This document shows, piece by piece, positions 6,869 through 13,263 of a stretch of DNA of 64,000 nucleotides (the stretch's first letter is position 1; every line of letters begins with the position of its first letter). Made by a program: the position numbers and the translations under genes. This DNA is from Actinoplanes cyaneus (GTDB lineage: Bacteria > Actinomycetota > Actinomycetes > Mycobacteriales > Micromonosporaceae). Where the stretch lies: positions 35,049 through 99,048 of the forward strand of contig NZ_BOMH01000056.1 in assembly GCF_016862095.1 (NCBI RefSeq). Direction: 5' to 3'. A model generated the notes under the pieces. It saw only the letters and a program-made list of their open reading frames with translations. It was not told where the DNA came from and made no database searches.

Positions 6869-7693
6869 CTAACTGTTGCCCGCGCTTGTCGCCGTTCCTC
6901 GTCGGTACTGATGCCAAGCCTCCGACGCGGTCATGATTCCGCGCGTCCACGGATCGCTGCTCCCGGCACCGATCTCCGCCCACATCCGCGCGTTGGCCTC
7001 GGCAAAGGCCGTCACGCCCTCGATCGTTGCGGTCTGCCAGGCCGACACCTGCTCGGCCCACCATTCGGCTTGCTTCGGGTCATGGCCGGCGGCGATCAGC
7101 CAGCTCACCCAGTAGGCGGCATCGAGCCATGCCGCGCCACGAGTCGCCCAGCCCCAATCGACGATCCGGGCCTCGTCGCCGCCGACGATCACATTGGCGG
7201 GATTCAGGTCGGTATGCAGCAGGCTCGCGCCCACGAAGTGATGAAGCTGATCCTCGCTGGTGTACGCGGCGAGCCGCTGCTCAGCCAGCCGCAGCGAAGT
7301 GTTCGGACAAGGCAACTCACCGATGCGTTCGATAAGCCGGGCCACGTGCCCGAGGTCTTTCGACTCGGGCGAATAGTCCGCGTGGTGCCCGTCAAGCGCG
7401 TCGAAAATCAGAATGTCCCAGGCGTCCTCGACGATCCGGGCGATTAGGCCGGCGCCCACGGTTTCAACGTGCGGCGCGACCTCCTCCTCGCGTTGCTGAG
7501 TCCATGCCCAGCGGTGCTCGACCGGCAGGGCCTTGAGAAAGTACCGGCCGTCGGGGGTGTGCAGGCGTGCGGCAACCGAACTGTTGAGTCCTTCGGTCGC
7601 TGAGTCCGCGGCGGTGACGAGACCGATGACCGCACCGATGCGGTATCGGACGGAGGCCGGCAACTGCCAATAGGCGATTCGTGTGGGCGACAA
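6869..7693 (-). CDS. Aminoglycoside phosphotransferase (APH) family kinase-like protein
   Basis: A 274-residue protein, TTG start at 7693 preceded by GAGGA. Kinase-like landmarks are visible: YFLKALP near residue 51 (ATP-contacting Lys54), the catalytic loop LLHTDLNPANVIV at 158-170 (His160, Asp162, Asn167) and the metal-binding IVDWGWA at 177-183. The APH family phosphorylates small molecules such as aminoglycosides, choline or homoserine; many members have no resistance role. Its position next to a radical SAM/peptide operon makes modification or export-tagging of a peptide product a possibility, but this is inference. The gap between it and the peptide gene is 88 bases, so it could be on the same transcript. 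Confidence 0.8.
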   Translation of the reverse strand: MSPTRIAYWQLPASVRYRIGAVIGLVTAADSATEGLNSSVAARLHTPDGRYFLKALPVEHRWAWTQQREEEVAPHVETVGAGLIARIVEDAWDILIFDALDGHHADYSPESKDLGHVARLIERIGELPCPNTSLRLAEQRLAAYTSEDQLHHFVGASLLHTDLNPANVIVGGDEARIVDWGWATRGAAWLDAAYWVSWLIAAGHDPKQAEWWAEQVSAWQTATIEGVTAFAEANARMWAEIGAGSSDPWTRGIMTASEAWHQYRRGTATSAGNS

Positions 7694-7781
7694 GGTTCGT
7701 TCCTCGGCGGCTGGGACGCCCGGACCGCCTCGCCTATGGCACGACGACGGTCCGGGACGCTCAATCAGGGATGACCGATGA

Positions 7782-7952
7782 TCAGTTGTACGGGTTGTCG
7801 TCGCCGCAGCCGCGCTGGTTGCCCGCGGAGACCTGCTCGACCGTGGTGATGACGATGCCGGTCGGCTCCGGCCGGCGGTGCTGGGACAGCGCCGAGGTCG
7901 TGGCCGCGGTCGCCTCGGGACGGCGCGTGATCTGAACCGGGGTCGGGCTCAT
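7782..7952 (-). CDS. Putative RiPP precursor peptide (56 aa)
   Basis: MSPTPVQITRRPEATAATTS onward, 56 residues. AGGAGG lies six bases before the ATG, and the gene begins eight bases after the radical SAM stop. The first 45 residues are Thr/Ala/Pro/Arg-rich with two RRPE(A/P)T motifs at about 10 and 27 and a short hydrophobic strand (TGIVITTVEQVS), resembling a leader. The last dozen residues (NQRGCGDDNPYN, one Cys49, Tyr55) are compositionally distinct and could be the core. A small, strongly translated ORF directly behind a radical SAM/SPASM enzyme is the standard layout of radical-SAM RiPPs. I do not recognise the core motif from mycofactocin, PQQ, streptide, FxS or other types I know. Could also be an unmodified small protein. 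Confidence 0.68.
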   Translation of the reverse strand: MSPTPVQITRRPEATAATTSALSQHRRPEPTGIVITTVEQVSAGNQRGCGDDNPYN

Positions 7953-7960
7953 GATTCCTC

Positions 7961-9073
7961 CTAGTTCCCGTGCTGGCAGTAGTAACTCAGTGGTGCCTTC
8001 GCCGCCTGATACACCTTCGCCATAGGTCGGCATACCCGGCAGGTGGACGACAGCTTGCAGCCGGAACATCCACCCGTGCGAAGCATTTGGGCGTCTGCGA
8101 TCCCGGGCAGACGCAAGAGGGCTTCAGGTCCCTCGGTGATGAGATTGAGCGGGTTCTCCCGGCCGACCTTGCACATGGTGGCGTTGCCGTGCGGGTCGAC
8201 ATGGAAGCTGGTGTGCCCGGCCGGGCAGCCCTGGAAGATCGCGGACTTGTCCAGATAGCCGGGCGTCTGGGAGTCGAGGGTCGAGCCGTTGCCGGTGTAG
8301 GTCGGCGAGATCGATCCGAACTCCTTGAATGGGAAGCCGAGGTCGCGCACCAAGGCGCGCATCTCTCCCAGCTCCTCGATGTTGTGCTTGGTGATGATGA
8401 TCGTGACCTCGACCGGTAGTTCCGCCTCGGCGGCGGCCACGAGGCCCGCGTAGGTGTTCTTGAACGCGCTTTTGGTCTTGGTCAGCGCATACGCCGTTTC
8501 AGCACTCGCGCCGTACATCGACACCGTGATCTTGTGCGGCCGGGAGGTTCGGAAGATATCGAGGATCTCCGGGCGCGCGAGCCGTGATCCGTTTGTCAGG
8601 ATCTCGACCATCATCCCGGCGTCGTGAGCGGCCCGATAGGGCTCCGCGAAGTGCGGGTCGATCAGTGGCTCGCCGCCGGTGATCTGGAACCACAAGACGC
8701 CCATCTCCGCGAGCATGTTGATCAGCCGGAGCTTGCCGTCCAGGTCGAGGCCGGCGAACGGCCGGGTTTCCAGATAGCAGTGTTCGCAGGAAAAGTTGCA
8801 GCCGAGGTTGATCTCCCACGACGCACGGCAATACGTCACGGGCAGCGTGGAGGGCGGCCGGACCATCAACACGTCCCGAACGGGCCGTTGCCGGAGATCC
8901 AAGGCCCAGGCACTTGCAGCGGCGTCGGCGAACCAGTCCGGCACGATGCCGCCTTCATCTGAGAGGTCGGCGAGCGCGGCGTAGAAAGCTGAGGGCAGTT
9001 GCATCGCTGCCGGGTTACCTGGGCGAACGGCGACGAACTGTTCCTCTTGTGGGCTGACGATTGCCTCAAACAC
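7961..9073 (-). CDS. Radical SAM/SPASM peptide-modifying enzyme
   Basis: A 370-residue protein, GTG start at 9073 with AAGGAGG upstream. The radical SAM cluster motif C-x3-C-x2-C is at Cys92, Cys96 and Cys99 (GCNFSCEHCY), with GGEP at 133-136 for SAM binding. The C-terminal 90 residues carry seven further Cys (283, 301, 336, 339, 345, 348, 366), the arrangement of a SPASM domain holding auxiliary [4Fe-4S] clusters. SPASM enzymes usually build crosslinks, epimers or other changes in ribosomal peptides. The N-terminal 75 residues lack a clear PqqD fold, so the peptide-recognition part may be the separate small protein encoded just upstream. The gene is in the middle of a four-gene operon ending in the 56-aa peptide. 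Confidence 0.9.
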   Translation of the reverse strand: MFEAIVSPQEEQFVAVRPGNPAAMQLPSAFYAALADLSDEGGIVPDWFADAAASAWALDLRQRPVRDVLMVRPPSTLPVTYCRASWEINLGCNFSCEHCYLETRPFAGLDLDGKLRLINMLAEMGVLWFQITGGEPLIDPHFAEPYRAAHDAGMMVEILTNGSRLARPEILDIFRTSRPHKITVSMYGASAETAYALTKTKSAFKNTYAGLVAAAEAELPVEVTIIITKHNIEELGEMRALVRDLGFPFKEFGSISPTYTGNGSTLDSQTPGYLDKSAIFQGCPAGHTSFHVDPHGNATMCKVGRENPLNLITEGPEALLRLPGIADAQMLRTGGCSGCKLSSTCRVCRPMAKVYQAAKAPLSYYCQHGN

Positions 9074-9350
9074 TCGATGCCTCCTTCTGATCTTGCGACG
9101 CCGTTACCGACCGGTCCTCCGTGTGTGCTGCTCTTGCCCGTGCCGCCGTGGCGCTGTCGAGTACGAGCTGTTCGACGGCAACCGCCATGTCGTCGGCCTC
9201 AAGCTCGATGACGGCGCGGCCCTCTTGCATGTGAATCCATCCGACCTTGACCAACGTCGTCCCGACCCTCACCACGGGTGGCCCATCGAAGGCATCGATC
9301 AGGAGACCGAGCAGCCCAGGCGTTCTCTTCGGCGACTCTTCGGTTGTCAT
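9066..9350 (-). CDS. Small protein between regulator-like partner and radical SAM gene
   Basis: A 94-residue protein, MTTEESPKRTPGLLGLLIDA. A beta-rich centre (PPVVRVGTTLVKVGWIHMQ, GRAVIELEADDMAVAVEQLV) is followed by an Ala-rich helix and a polar tail. Its start overlaps the stop of the gene before it by four bases and its end overlaps the radical SAM start by eight, so stoichiometric co-translation is likely. The size and position suit a peptide-recognition (RRE-like) partner, but the sequence is not a recognisable PqqD, so this is only a hypothesis. Confidence 0.7.
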   Translation of the reverse strand: MTTEESPKRTPGLLGLLIDAFDGPPVVRVGTTLVKVGWIHMQEGRAVIELEADDMAVAVEQLVLDSATAARARAAHTEDRSVTASQDQKEASSV

Positions 9351-9604
9351 GCCGCGAGCCCCGGGGCCTCGACCCAGCCGAGGAACCGCTCATAAAGGTC
9401 GGGCGGCCTCCCGCCAGCCCTGCCGGCCCAGTCGTCGATCGCCTCGATCAGAAAGGACCCAACGACGACCGACAGACCGTGCGGGAATCGCCCGTACTGC
9501 TCGGCAAGCTCGACCTTCGCGACCGCGCAGGGCCATGGCTCGCCGCAGACCCGGCAGTCCCAGTCGGGACGCTCGCCCTGATGTTCCGTACGGGGGACTA
9601 GCAC
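9347..9604 (-). CDS. Conserved actinobacterial CxxC-x-PWPC protein
   Basis: An 85-residue protein, GTG start at 9604 after GAGGGGG. Near residue 17 it has CRVCGEPWPCAVAK, a Cys-rich knuckle, followed by a helical region ending in PPDLYERFLGWVEAP. I recall this short protein type beside XRE/DUF397-type regulators in Streptomyces and Micromonosporaceae, where it is usually annotated hypothetical. It is the first gene of the leftward operon and faces the XRE-TPR regulator across a 497-base gap. The Cys residues could bind zinc. Function unknown. Confidence 0.72.
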   Translation of the reverse strand: MLVPRTEHQGERPDWDCRVCGEPWPCAVAKVELAEQYGRFPHGLSVVVGSFLIEAIDDWAGRAGGRPPDLYERFLGWVEAPGLAA

Positions 9605-10101
9605 GACGCACCCCCTCGCGAGCGGCGCTCTTGACCCGGCGTCAACGAGCCGGCACGCGCAACCTGGAACAAGGGCATCGTCGCTGTCGCCCAGGCTGGG
9701 GGGCGCGGCGAGGGCTCCGGAGCTACCGACGGCGCGGGGTCGCTTACTGCCGTGCGCGTGCGGTTGTCCTCACGGTGCCGGCCCGCGGCCATCGCGGCCT
9801 CTATACACGGCCACCGCAGCCCGCAGGTACAGCGAGAACGACGGAGCAGCCTCCACCTTCGTTTCTGATGCATCACTGCTCCCAGCGGTCGCCGCGTTTG
9901 CCTGAGCCACCGCCACCTGCGGTAATTCCGGCCCTGATCGCTCACCGTGGCCACGATGTCCCACTTCGTAAGTAACCAGAAGGCCCCTAGGCGGACCTCC
10001 AGAGGACTTTTAGAGGCAACTTTCGGATTCTGGGGGCTGGAAAGTCCTGGCAAAGTGCTCCCGATGTACGCTCGATCGAGGCACGCCATCTTGGAGGTCC
10101 C
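9605..10101. promoter_or_regulatory. 497-base divergent control region of the radical SAM locus
   Basis: No convincing gene is seen here; the open frames have no ribosome binding site or family resemblance. Near its right end AGGACTTT (10003-10010) is inverted as AAAGTCCT (10041-10048), with repeated GGCAA words between, a plausible operator for the XRE regulator that starts at 10102 after TTGGAGG. It should also hold the leftward promoter of the operon beginning at 9604. Confidence 0.45.
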
Positions 10102-11367
10102 TTGTCTCCCCAGTCGGCTGGAAACACCCGTCTGAAGGCCGCACGTCAGCACGCGGGTTATGCCTCGCAGCAAGCATTCGCCGACGCGCTGACGCAAGCC
10201 GCGCCGCGCATCGGGCTAGGACAAGTGGAGGTCAGCGTCCGCCAGGTCCGTCGGTGGGAGTCGTCTTCCCCGCCCTGGCCACGGGCTGATTACCAACGCT
10301 TGCTTGTCCACGTTCTTCAGCTACCCATTGAAGAGTTGGGTTTTGAACCGCCCTGGCAAATGCCTTCAGCCGCGCCCGGCTCGGCACCTGGGCCGCGTTC
10401 GGCGGCGGCGCCGGCGGCCCTCCCCATCCCGCGAGCTACCAACTCCGTCCAGCCTTTGACGATCGGCGCGGACTACAGCTCCATTACTGCCGCTCATCGG
10501 CGTATGTACCTGAGCGTTCAACCAAGCCATCTACATCCCACAGTGGTCGAGCACACGCGCCTTGGACTGCATCTGTTGTCCGAAACCAGCGGTGTTGCCC
10601 ATCGCCTACTCGCAGGCGCATTGGCCGAATCTGAGCTACTTGCCGGGCGTATCGAGTTTTTTGATCTTCGGCAGCCCACGGAGGCCGATGCCACGTTTGT
10701 TCGTGCGCTACAGGCCGCAGGCGCGGCCGAGGATGCACTCCTCGGGGCAGCCGTTCTCGCGCACGCCGCCTTCATCCCCGGTTGGGCCCAGCGCCGCGAC
10801 GAAGCCGCCGAGCGCCTTCGCGCCGCGCGTACCTACGCCCGGCGAGGCAACGCCAAGCCGAACTTTTTTGCATGGATCGACGCGGTCGAGGCGGAGTGCG
10901 AGTCCATTTGCGGACGTCATGCCGATGCACTGCGCCTCATTACCCACGCTGAGGAGATCCTCGGGGCAGGCGCTGACCACAACTCACCGGAGTGGTTTAC
11001 CTGGTTCTCGCCTGCCCGCCTCGCCGCTTTCAAGGGAAGCACTCAACTAAAGGCCGGCCGACTCGCCCAGGCGCGTGAAACGCTCACCGCAGCCCTGGCC
11101 GGCCTACTTCCCGATGAGGGAAAGCAGCGCACCGTCATCCTTGCCGACCTCGCGGCCGTCGATGTCGCTCAGAAGAAGCCGGAGGCGGCCTGCACGCGTA
11201 TCCACGAAGTCCTAGATCAGTTGGCGAGCACCTGGTACGCGACCGGAATGGAGCGCGTTCGCGAGGTGCGCCACGCCCTCGATCCCTGGGCGGACGCCGA
11301 CTTCGTCCGTAAGGTCGATGACCGCCTTTATAGCTGGCAGACCACGCTCAGCGCGTTGCAGCGTTGA
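10102..11367 (+). CDS. XRE-family transcriptional regulator with TPR-like C-terminus
   Basis: A 421-residue protein using TTG 10102 (GGAGG five bases upstream). Residues about 8-75 form an XRE-type helix-turn-helix (LKAARQHAGYASQQAFADAL, then VSVRQVRRWESSSPPWPRAD) of the kind that precedes long tetratricopeptide-like helical domains in actinomycete regulators. Residues 130-421 are all-helical with paired A/L-rich repeats and no membrane segment. Such proteins often act as cluster-situated regulators sensing a small molecule or peptide. The divergent position relative to the radical SAM operon suggests it controls that operon and itself. GC content here is visibly lower than in the chromosomal half of the window, consistent with acquisition. 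Confidence 0.82.
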   Translation: MSPQSAGNTRLKAARQHAGYASQQAFADALTQAAPRIGLGQVEVSVRQVRRWESSSPPWPRADYQRLLVHVLQLPIEELGFEPPWQMPSAAPGSAPGPRSAAAPAALPIPRATNSVQPLTIGADYSSITAAHRRMYLSVQPSHLHPTVVEHTRLGLHLLSETSGVAHRLLAGALAESELLAGRIEFFDLRQPTEADATFVRALQAAGAAEDALLGAAVLAHAAFIPGWAQRRDEAAERLRAARTYARRGNAKPNFFAWIDAVEAECESICGRHADALRLITHAEEILGAGADHNSPEWFTWFSPARLAAFKGSTQLKAGRLAQARETLTAALAGLLPDEGKQRTVILADLAAVDVAQKKPEAACTRIHEVLDQLASTWYATGMERVREVRHALDPWADADFVRKVDDRLYSWQTTLSALQR

Positions 11368-12007
11368 GCGCCGCGATCCGGCCGGGAAGTTCTGTCAGCG
11401 AGTCGATCCGCATAGTCGGAAGCTGCGCAGAGTCCGGGTCGTGCTGCTGGATGGTCGCCCACGGACCTCGTTTGATCAGCGCAGTCTTGAAGCCTGCCAG
11501 CGCGGCCGGCCGGATGTCATTGTCCAGCCGGTCGCCAACGTAGAGCGTCGCTTCTGGGCTGAACGGAGTCTCCTTCGCTAGGGCCTCGAAGAAGCCGAGA
11601 TCCGGCTTCGAGACTCCCCAGTCGTCCGACGTTGCGATCATGTCGGTAGGCAGATCAAGCGCTCGCAGGATTCGGCCCGCACGGATCGTCTGGTTCCCAG
11701 CGATGCCGACCCAGTAGCCAGCGGCCCGCAGAGCGGTTAGCGCTGGGCGAACGTCCGGGTAGAGATCCTGATCGTCGAATGACTCGGGCTGGCCCGCCTT
11801 GGCACGCCGCTCGCGTTCTTCTGTCAAGTCGAAGCCCGGCTGGAAGATCTGGAACGTCTCTCGGTAATCCTGGCCCCGTGCGATCACAGCACCGAACATC
11901 GCGGAGAAGGTGTGCCGAGGTACGCCGAGCCAGTCAGCCCAAGTCCCGTACTCGCGGGTCTCGTTGACCAGGCACTCACCTACGTCGAATACCACCGCAC
12001 CGATCAT
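11348..12007 (-). CDS. HAD-superfamily hydrolase-like protein
   Basis: A 219-residue protein. ATG 12007 gives the family-typical start MIGAVVFDVGECLV; upstream in-frame ATGs would add a leader running into the neighbouring operator. Motif I is FDVGE with nucleophile Asp8 but Gly instead of the second Asp, as in the "FDxGG" subgroup of HAD-IA. Motif II is the weak GIAGNQT, motif III is VSKPD (Lys) and motif IV is VGDRLDNDI. A cap of about 60 helical residues lies between I and II. Substrate unknown: phosphatase, dehalogenase-like or a non-catalytic relative. It converges with the XRE gene, overlapping it by 20 bases, and completes the cargo block. Confidence 0.82.
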   Translation of the reverse strand: MIGAVVFDVGECLVNETREYGTWADWLGVPRHTFSAMFGAVIARGQDYRETFQIFQPGFDLTEERERRAKAGQPESFDDQDLYPDVRPALTALRAAGYWVGIAGNQTIRAGRILRALDLPTDMIATSDDWGVSKPDLGFFEALAKETPFSPEATLYVGDRLDNDIRPAALAGFKTALIKRGPWATIQQHDPDSAQLPTMRIDSLTELPGRIAALNAATR

Positions 12008-12073
12008 GCCGCTGAGCGTATCGCGGAGACCGAAACACTCCCAGACATGTCCTTCTCGGCATGCGACCGGCGG

Positions 12074-12093
12074 TGCGTCCATCGTCATACGCA
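12074..12093 (+). promoter_or_regulatory. Element operator/promoter copy 7 (TGCGTCCATCGTCATACGCA)
   Basis: Strict copy with the TATGACG core on the opposite strand. TATGAT at 12096-12101 is an excellent rightward -10, 16 bases after TGCGTC. First copy after the motif-free cargo. Confidence 0.82.
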
Positions 12094-12137
12094 TGTATGA
12101 TCGGTCGCAACTGTCCACCCGCCTGGGAGTGAGTTAC

Positions 12138-12530
12138 TTGAGTACCGCCCTGAACCCTCAAACCCTCCCCGCCGCCCTTCGGACCAAACTCGCCGCTGAT
12201 TTGGCCGACCACATCGCTGCCGCCCCGTCGCCGCGCGACGGCGTCTTGGCTGCCATTCAGGCCGCTCGCGCCGAGGCACTGCGAAACGGCTGGAAGCCGA
12301 CCATTGCCAACGCGATCGGCGAACTCGTGGGCAGCATGGGGGAAACGGCGATCGGTCAACCTGTGCTCGCCATCGAGGCGGCGATCCGCTCGACACGGGC
12401 CGCCGAGCGCGAAGCCGAACGGTTCCGTCGCCGCGCGATGGAGAACGGCAACACCGACGCCGCCGCCCGGTGGGCCGTCAAGTTGGCAGCGGCCCGCTCC
12501 GCGCGTATAGACGCCGAGGCCGCAGCTTGA
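12138..12530 (+). CDS. Helical hypothetical protein of the mobile element
   Basis: A 130-residue protein. TTG 12138 is chosen because GGGAG lies at 12125-12129; GTG 12129 is an alternative. It is almost wholly helical and Ala/Arg/Glu-rich (LRTKLAADLADHIAAAP, VLAAIQAARAEALRNG, AIRSTRAAEREAERFRRRA), with no catalytic motif. It is driven by operator copy 7 and belongs with the other small element genes on the far side of the cargo. Function unknown. Confidence 0.66.
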   Translation: MSTALNPQTLPAALRTKLAADLADHIAAAPSPRDGVLAAIQAARAEALRNGWKPTIANAIGELVGSMGETAIGQPVLAIEAAIRSTRAAEREAERFRRRAMENGNTDAAARWAVKLAAARSARIDAEAAA

Positions 12531-12535
12531 GCCGA

Positions 12536-12555
12536 TGCGCATGACGACTTACGCA
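12536..12555 (+). promoter_or_regulatory. Element operator/promoter copy 8 (TGCGCATGACGACTTACGCA)
   Basis: Strict copy in the 54-base gap, 29 bases before the GTG start at 12585; TAACCA at 12557 is a weak -10 candidate. Confidence 0.75.
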
Positions 12556-12584
12556 CTAACCAGGAGAGAGCCCGAGGAGCCGAA

Positions 12585-12839
12585 GTGCACGACACCATCG
12601 CCACCGCCATTTACCGCCAGACCCTCCGTCACGCCGTTTCGCACGCGATGTTCTGCGCCCACTCCGGCCGCATCCTCGACGTCCGCACTGCGGTCCTTGT
12701 GACAGCCACCGCGCCCGATAGCGAGCCTTCGCGGACCGTTCTGCACCATGCCGTGTACGACAAAATCGCGGAACGCTTGTCAGCCGCCGCCGAGGAGGCG
12801 GGCACGGCGTTGGAAGTCATCGACGGTCGAACCTTGTAA
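12585..12839 (+). CDS. Small hypothetical protein of the mobile element
   Basis: An 84-residue protein with a GTG start at 12585 and GAGGAG upstream. Sequence MHDTIATAIYRQTLRHAVSH, then a strand-rich centre (ILDVRTAVLVTATAPDSEP) and a helical C-terminus (VYDKIAERLSAAAEEAGTAL). No domain recognised and no membrane segment. It is preceded by operator copy 8 and followed by a GC-rich hairpin, so it is a single-gene unit. Confidence 0.62.
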   Translation: MHDTIATAIYRQTLRHAVSHAMFCAHSGRILDVRTAVLVTATAPDSEPSRTVLHHAVYDKIAERLSAAAEEAGTALEVIDGRTL

Positions 12840-12857
12840 CCAGGCAACAAGCCCCCT

Positions 12858-12890
12858 CCCCGCCCCGTTCCAGACAGCTCCGGGGCGGGG
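12858..12890 (+). terminator. GC-rich hairpin after the small element gene
   Basis: CCCCGCCCCG (12858-12867) pairs with CGGGGCGGGG (12881-12890). There is no proper T-run, but the position right after the stop at 12839 fits a terminator insulating the next promoter. Confidence 0.6.
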
Positions 12891-12895
12891 CGTGT

Positions 12896-12915
12896 TGCGT
12901 CTGACGTCAGTCGCA
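12896..12915 (+). promoter_or_regulatory. Element operator/promoter copy 9 (TGCGTCTGACGTCAGTCGCA)
   Basis: Strict copy with TGACGTCA centre, 21 bases before ATG 12937. TACCGT at 12924-12929 could be the -10 of a leaderless transcript. Last copy before the chromosome. Confidence 0.78.
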
Positions 12916-12936
12916 AAAAACGGTACCGTCCGCGCC

Positions 12937-13263
12937 ATGACCCTCGTGCTCACTCCCGGACGCCCCGCCACAATCCATGTCGGCGACGACGCCTACCCCG
13001 CCGTCGTGATCCGCGCGACGCCGTCTGCCGTGACCGTCCGGCGCGTCGCCGTCATAGCCGAGCGCATCAACCCGGATCACAACGCGATCGTCGGCACGGG
13101 CGACCTTCTTACTCCGGTCGGGCCAGCGGAGGTGTACCGAAGGCAGGGCGACCGCTACCGAACCCGGGTGGGCGAGCTGACTTTCGGCCGAGCGGTGTCC
13201 CGTACGCCACTCGCGCCACCGCCTCGGGCGGGCTGGTCACCGCTCGTGCGGCACGATGGGCCC
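12937..13263 (+). CDS. Last element gene, lacking its own stop and running into the chromosomal gene
   Basis: From ATG 12937 the frame encodes MTLVLTPGRPATIHVGDDAY, a short beta-rich protein typical of actinobacterial mobile elements (repeating strands such as PAVVIRATPSAVTVRRVAVI and RYRTRVGELTFGRAVSR). After about residue 90 the sequence becomes Pro/Arg-rich and reads without a stop into the thioredoxin-NHL gene at 13264, in the same frame. The most economical reading is that the element's right end lies near 13,195-13,245 and that integration removed this gene's stop codon. Whether a 703-residue chimera is made depends on which promoter is active. Confidence 0.6.

Noticed and set aside
7782..8069. 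95-codon version of the peptide gene starting inside the radical SAM gene
   Set aside because: The internal ATG at 7952 has a perfect AGGAGG and lies after the radical SAM stop; the longer version has no such signal and a Gly/Glu-rich leader that is the shadow of the upstream frame.
9598..10197. Leftward frame of about 200 codons across the radical SAM control region
   Set aside because: Arg/Trp-rich, no ribosome binding site, overlaps the XRE start and no family resemblance; consistent with a chance frame in GC-rich DNA.
11910..12137. Upstream in-frame extension of the gene starting at 12138
   Set aside because: It would run through operator copy 7 and its -10 TATGAT and overlap the divergent HAD start region.
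13180..13245. tRNA-like string GCCGAGCGGT near the element's right end, as an attachment site in a tRNA gene
   Set aside because: Only the D-arm-like ten bases match; no anticodon arm, T-arm or acceptor pairing follows.
1..13263. Calling the element definitively a prophage
   Set aside because: No capsid, terminase, tail or integrase gene is in the window, and DUF2637 is common on plasmids and ICEs; the class cannot be settled from this side.
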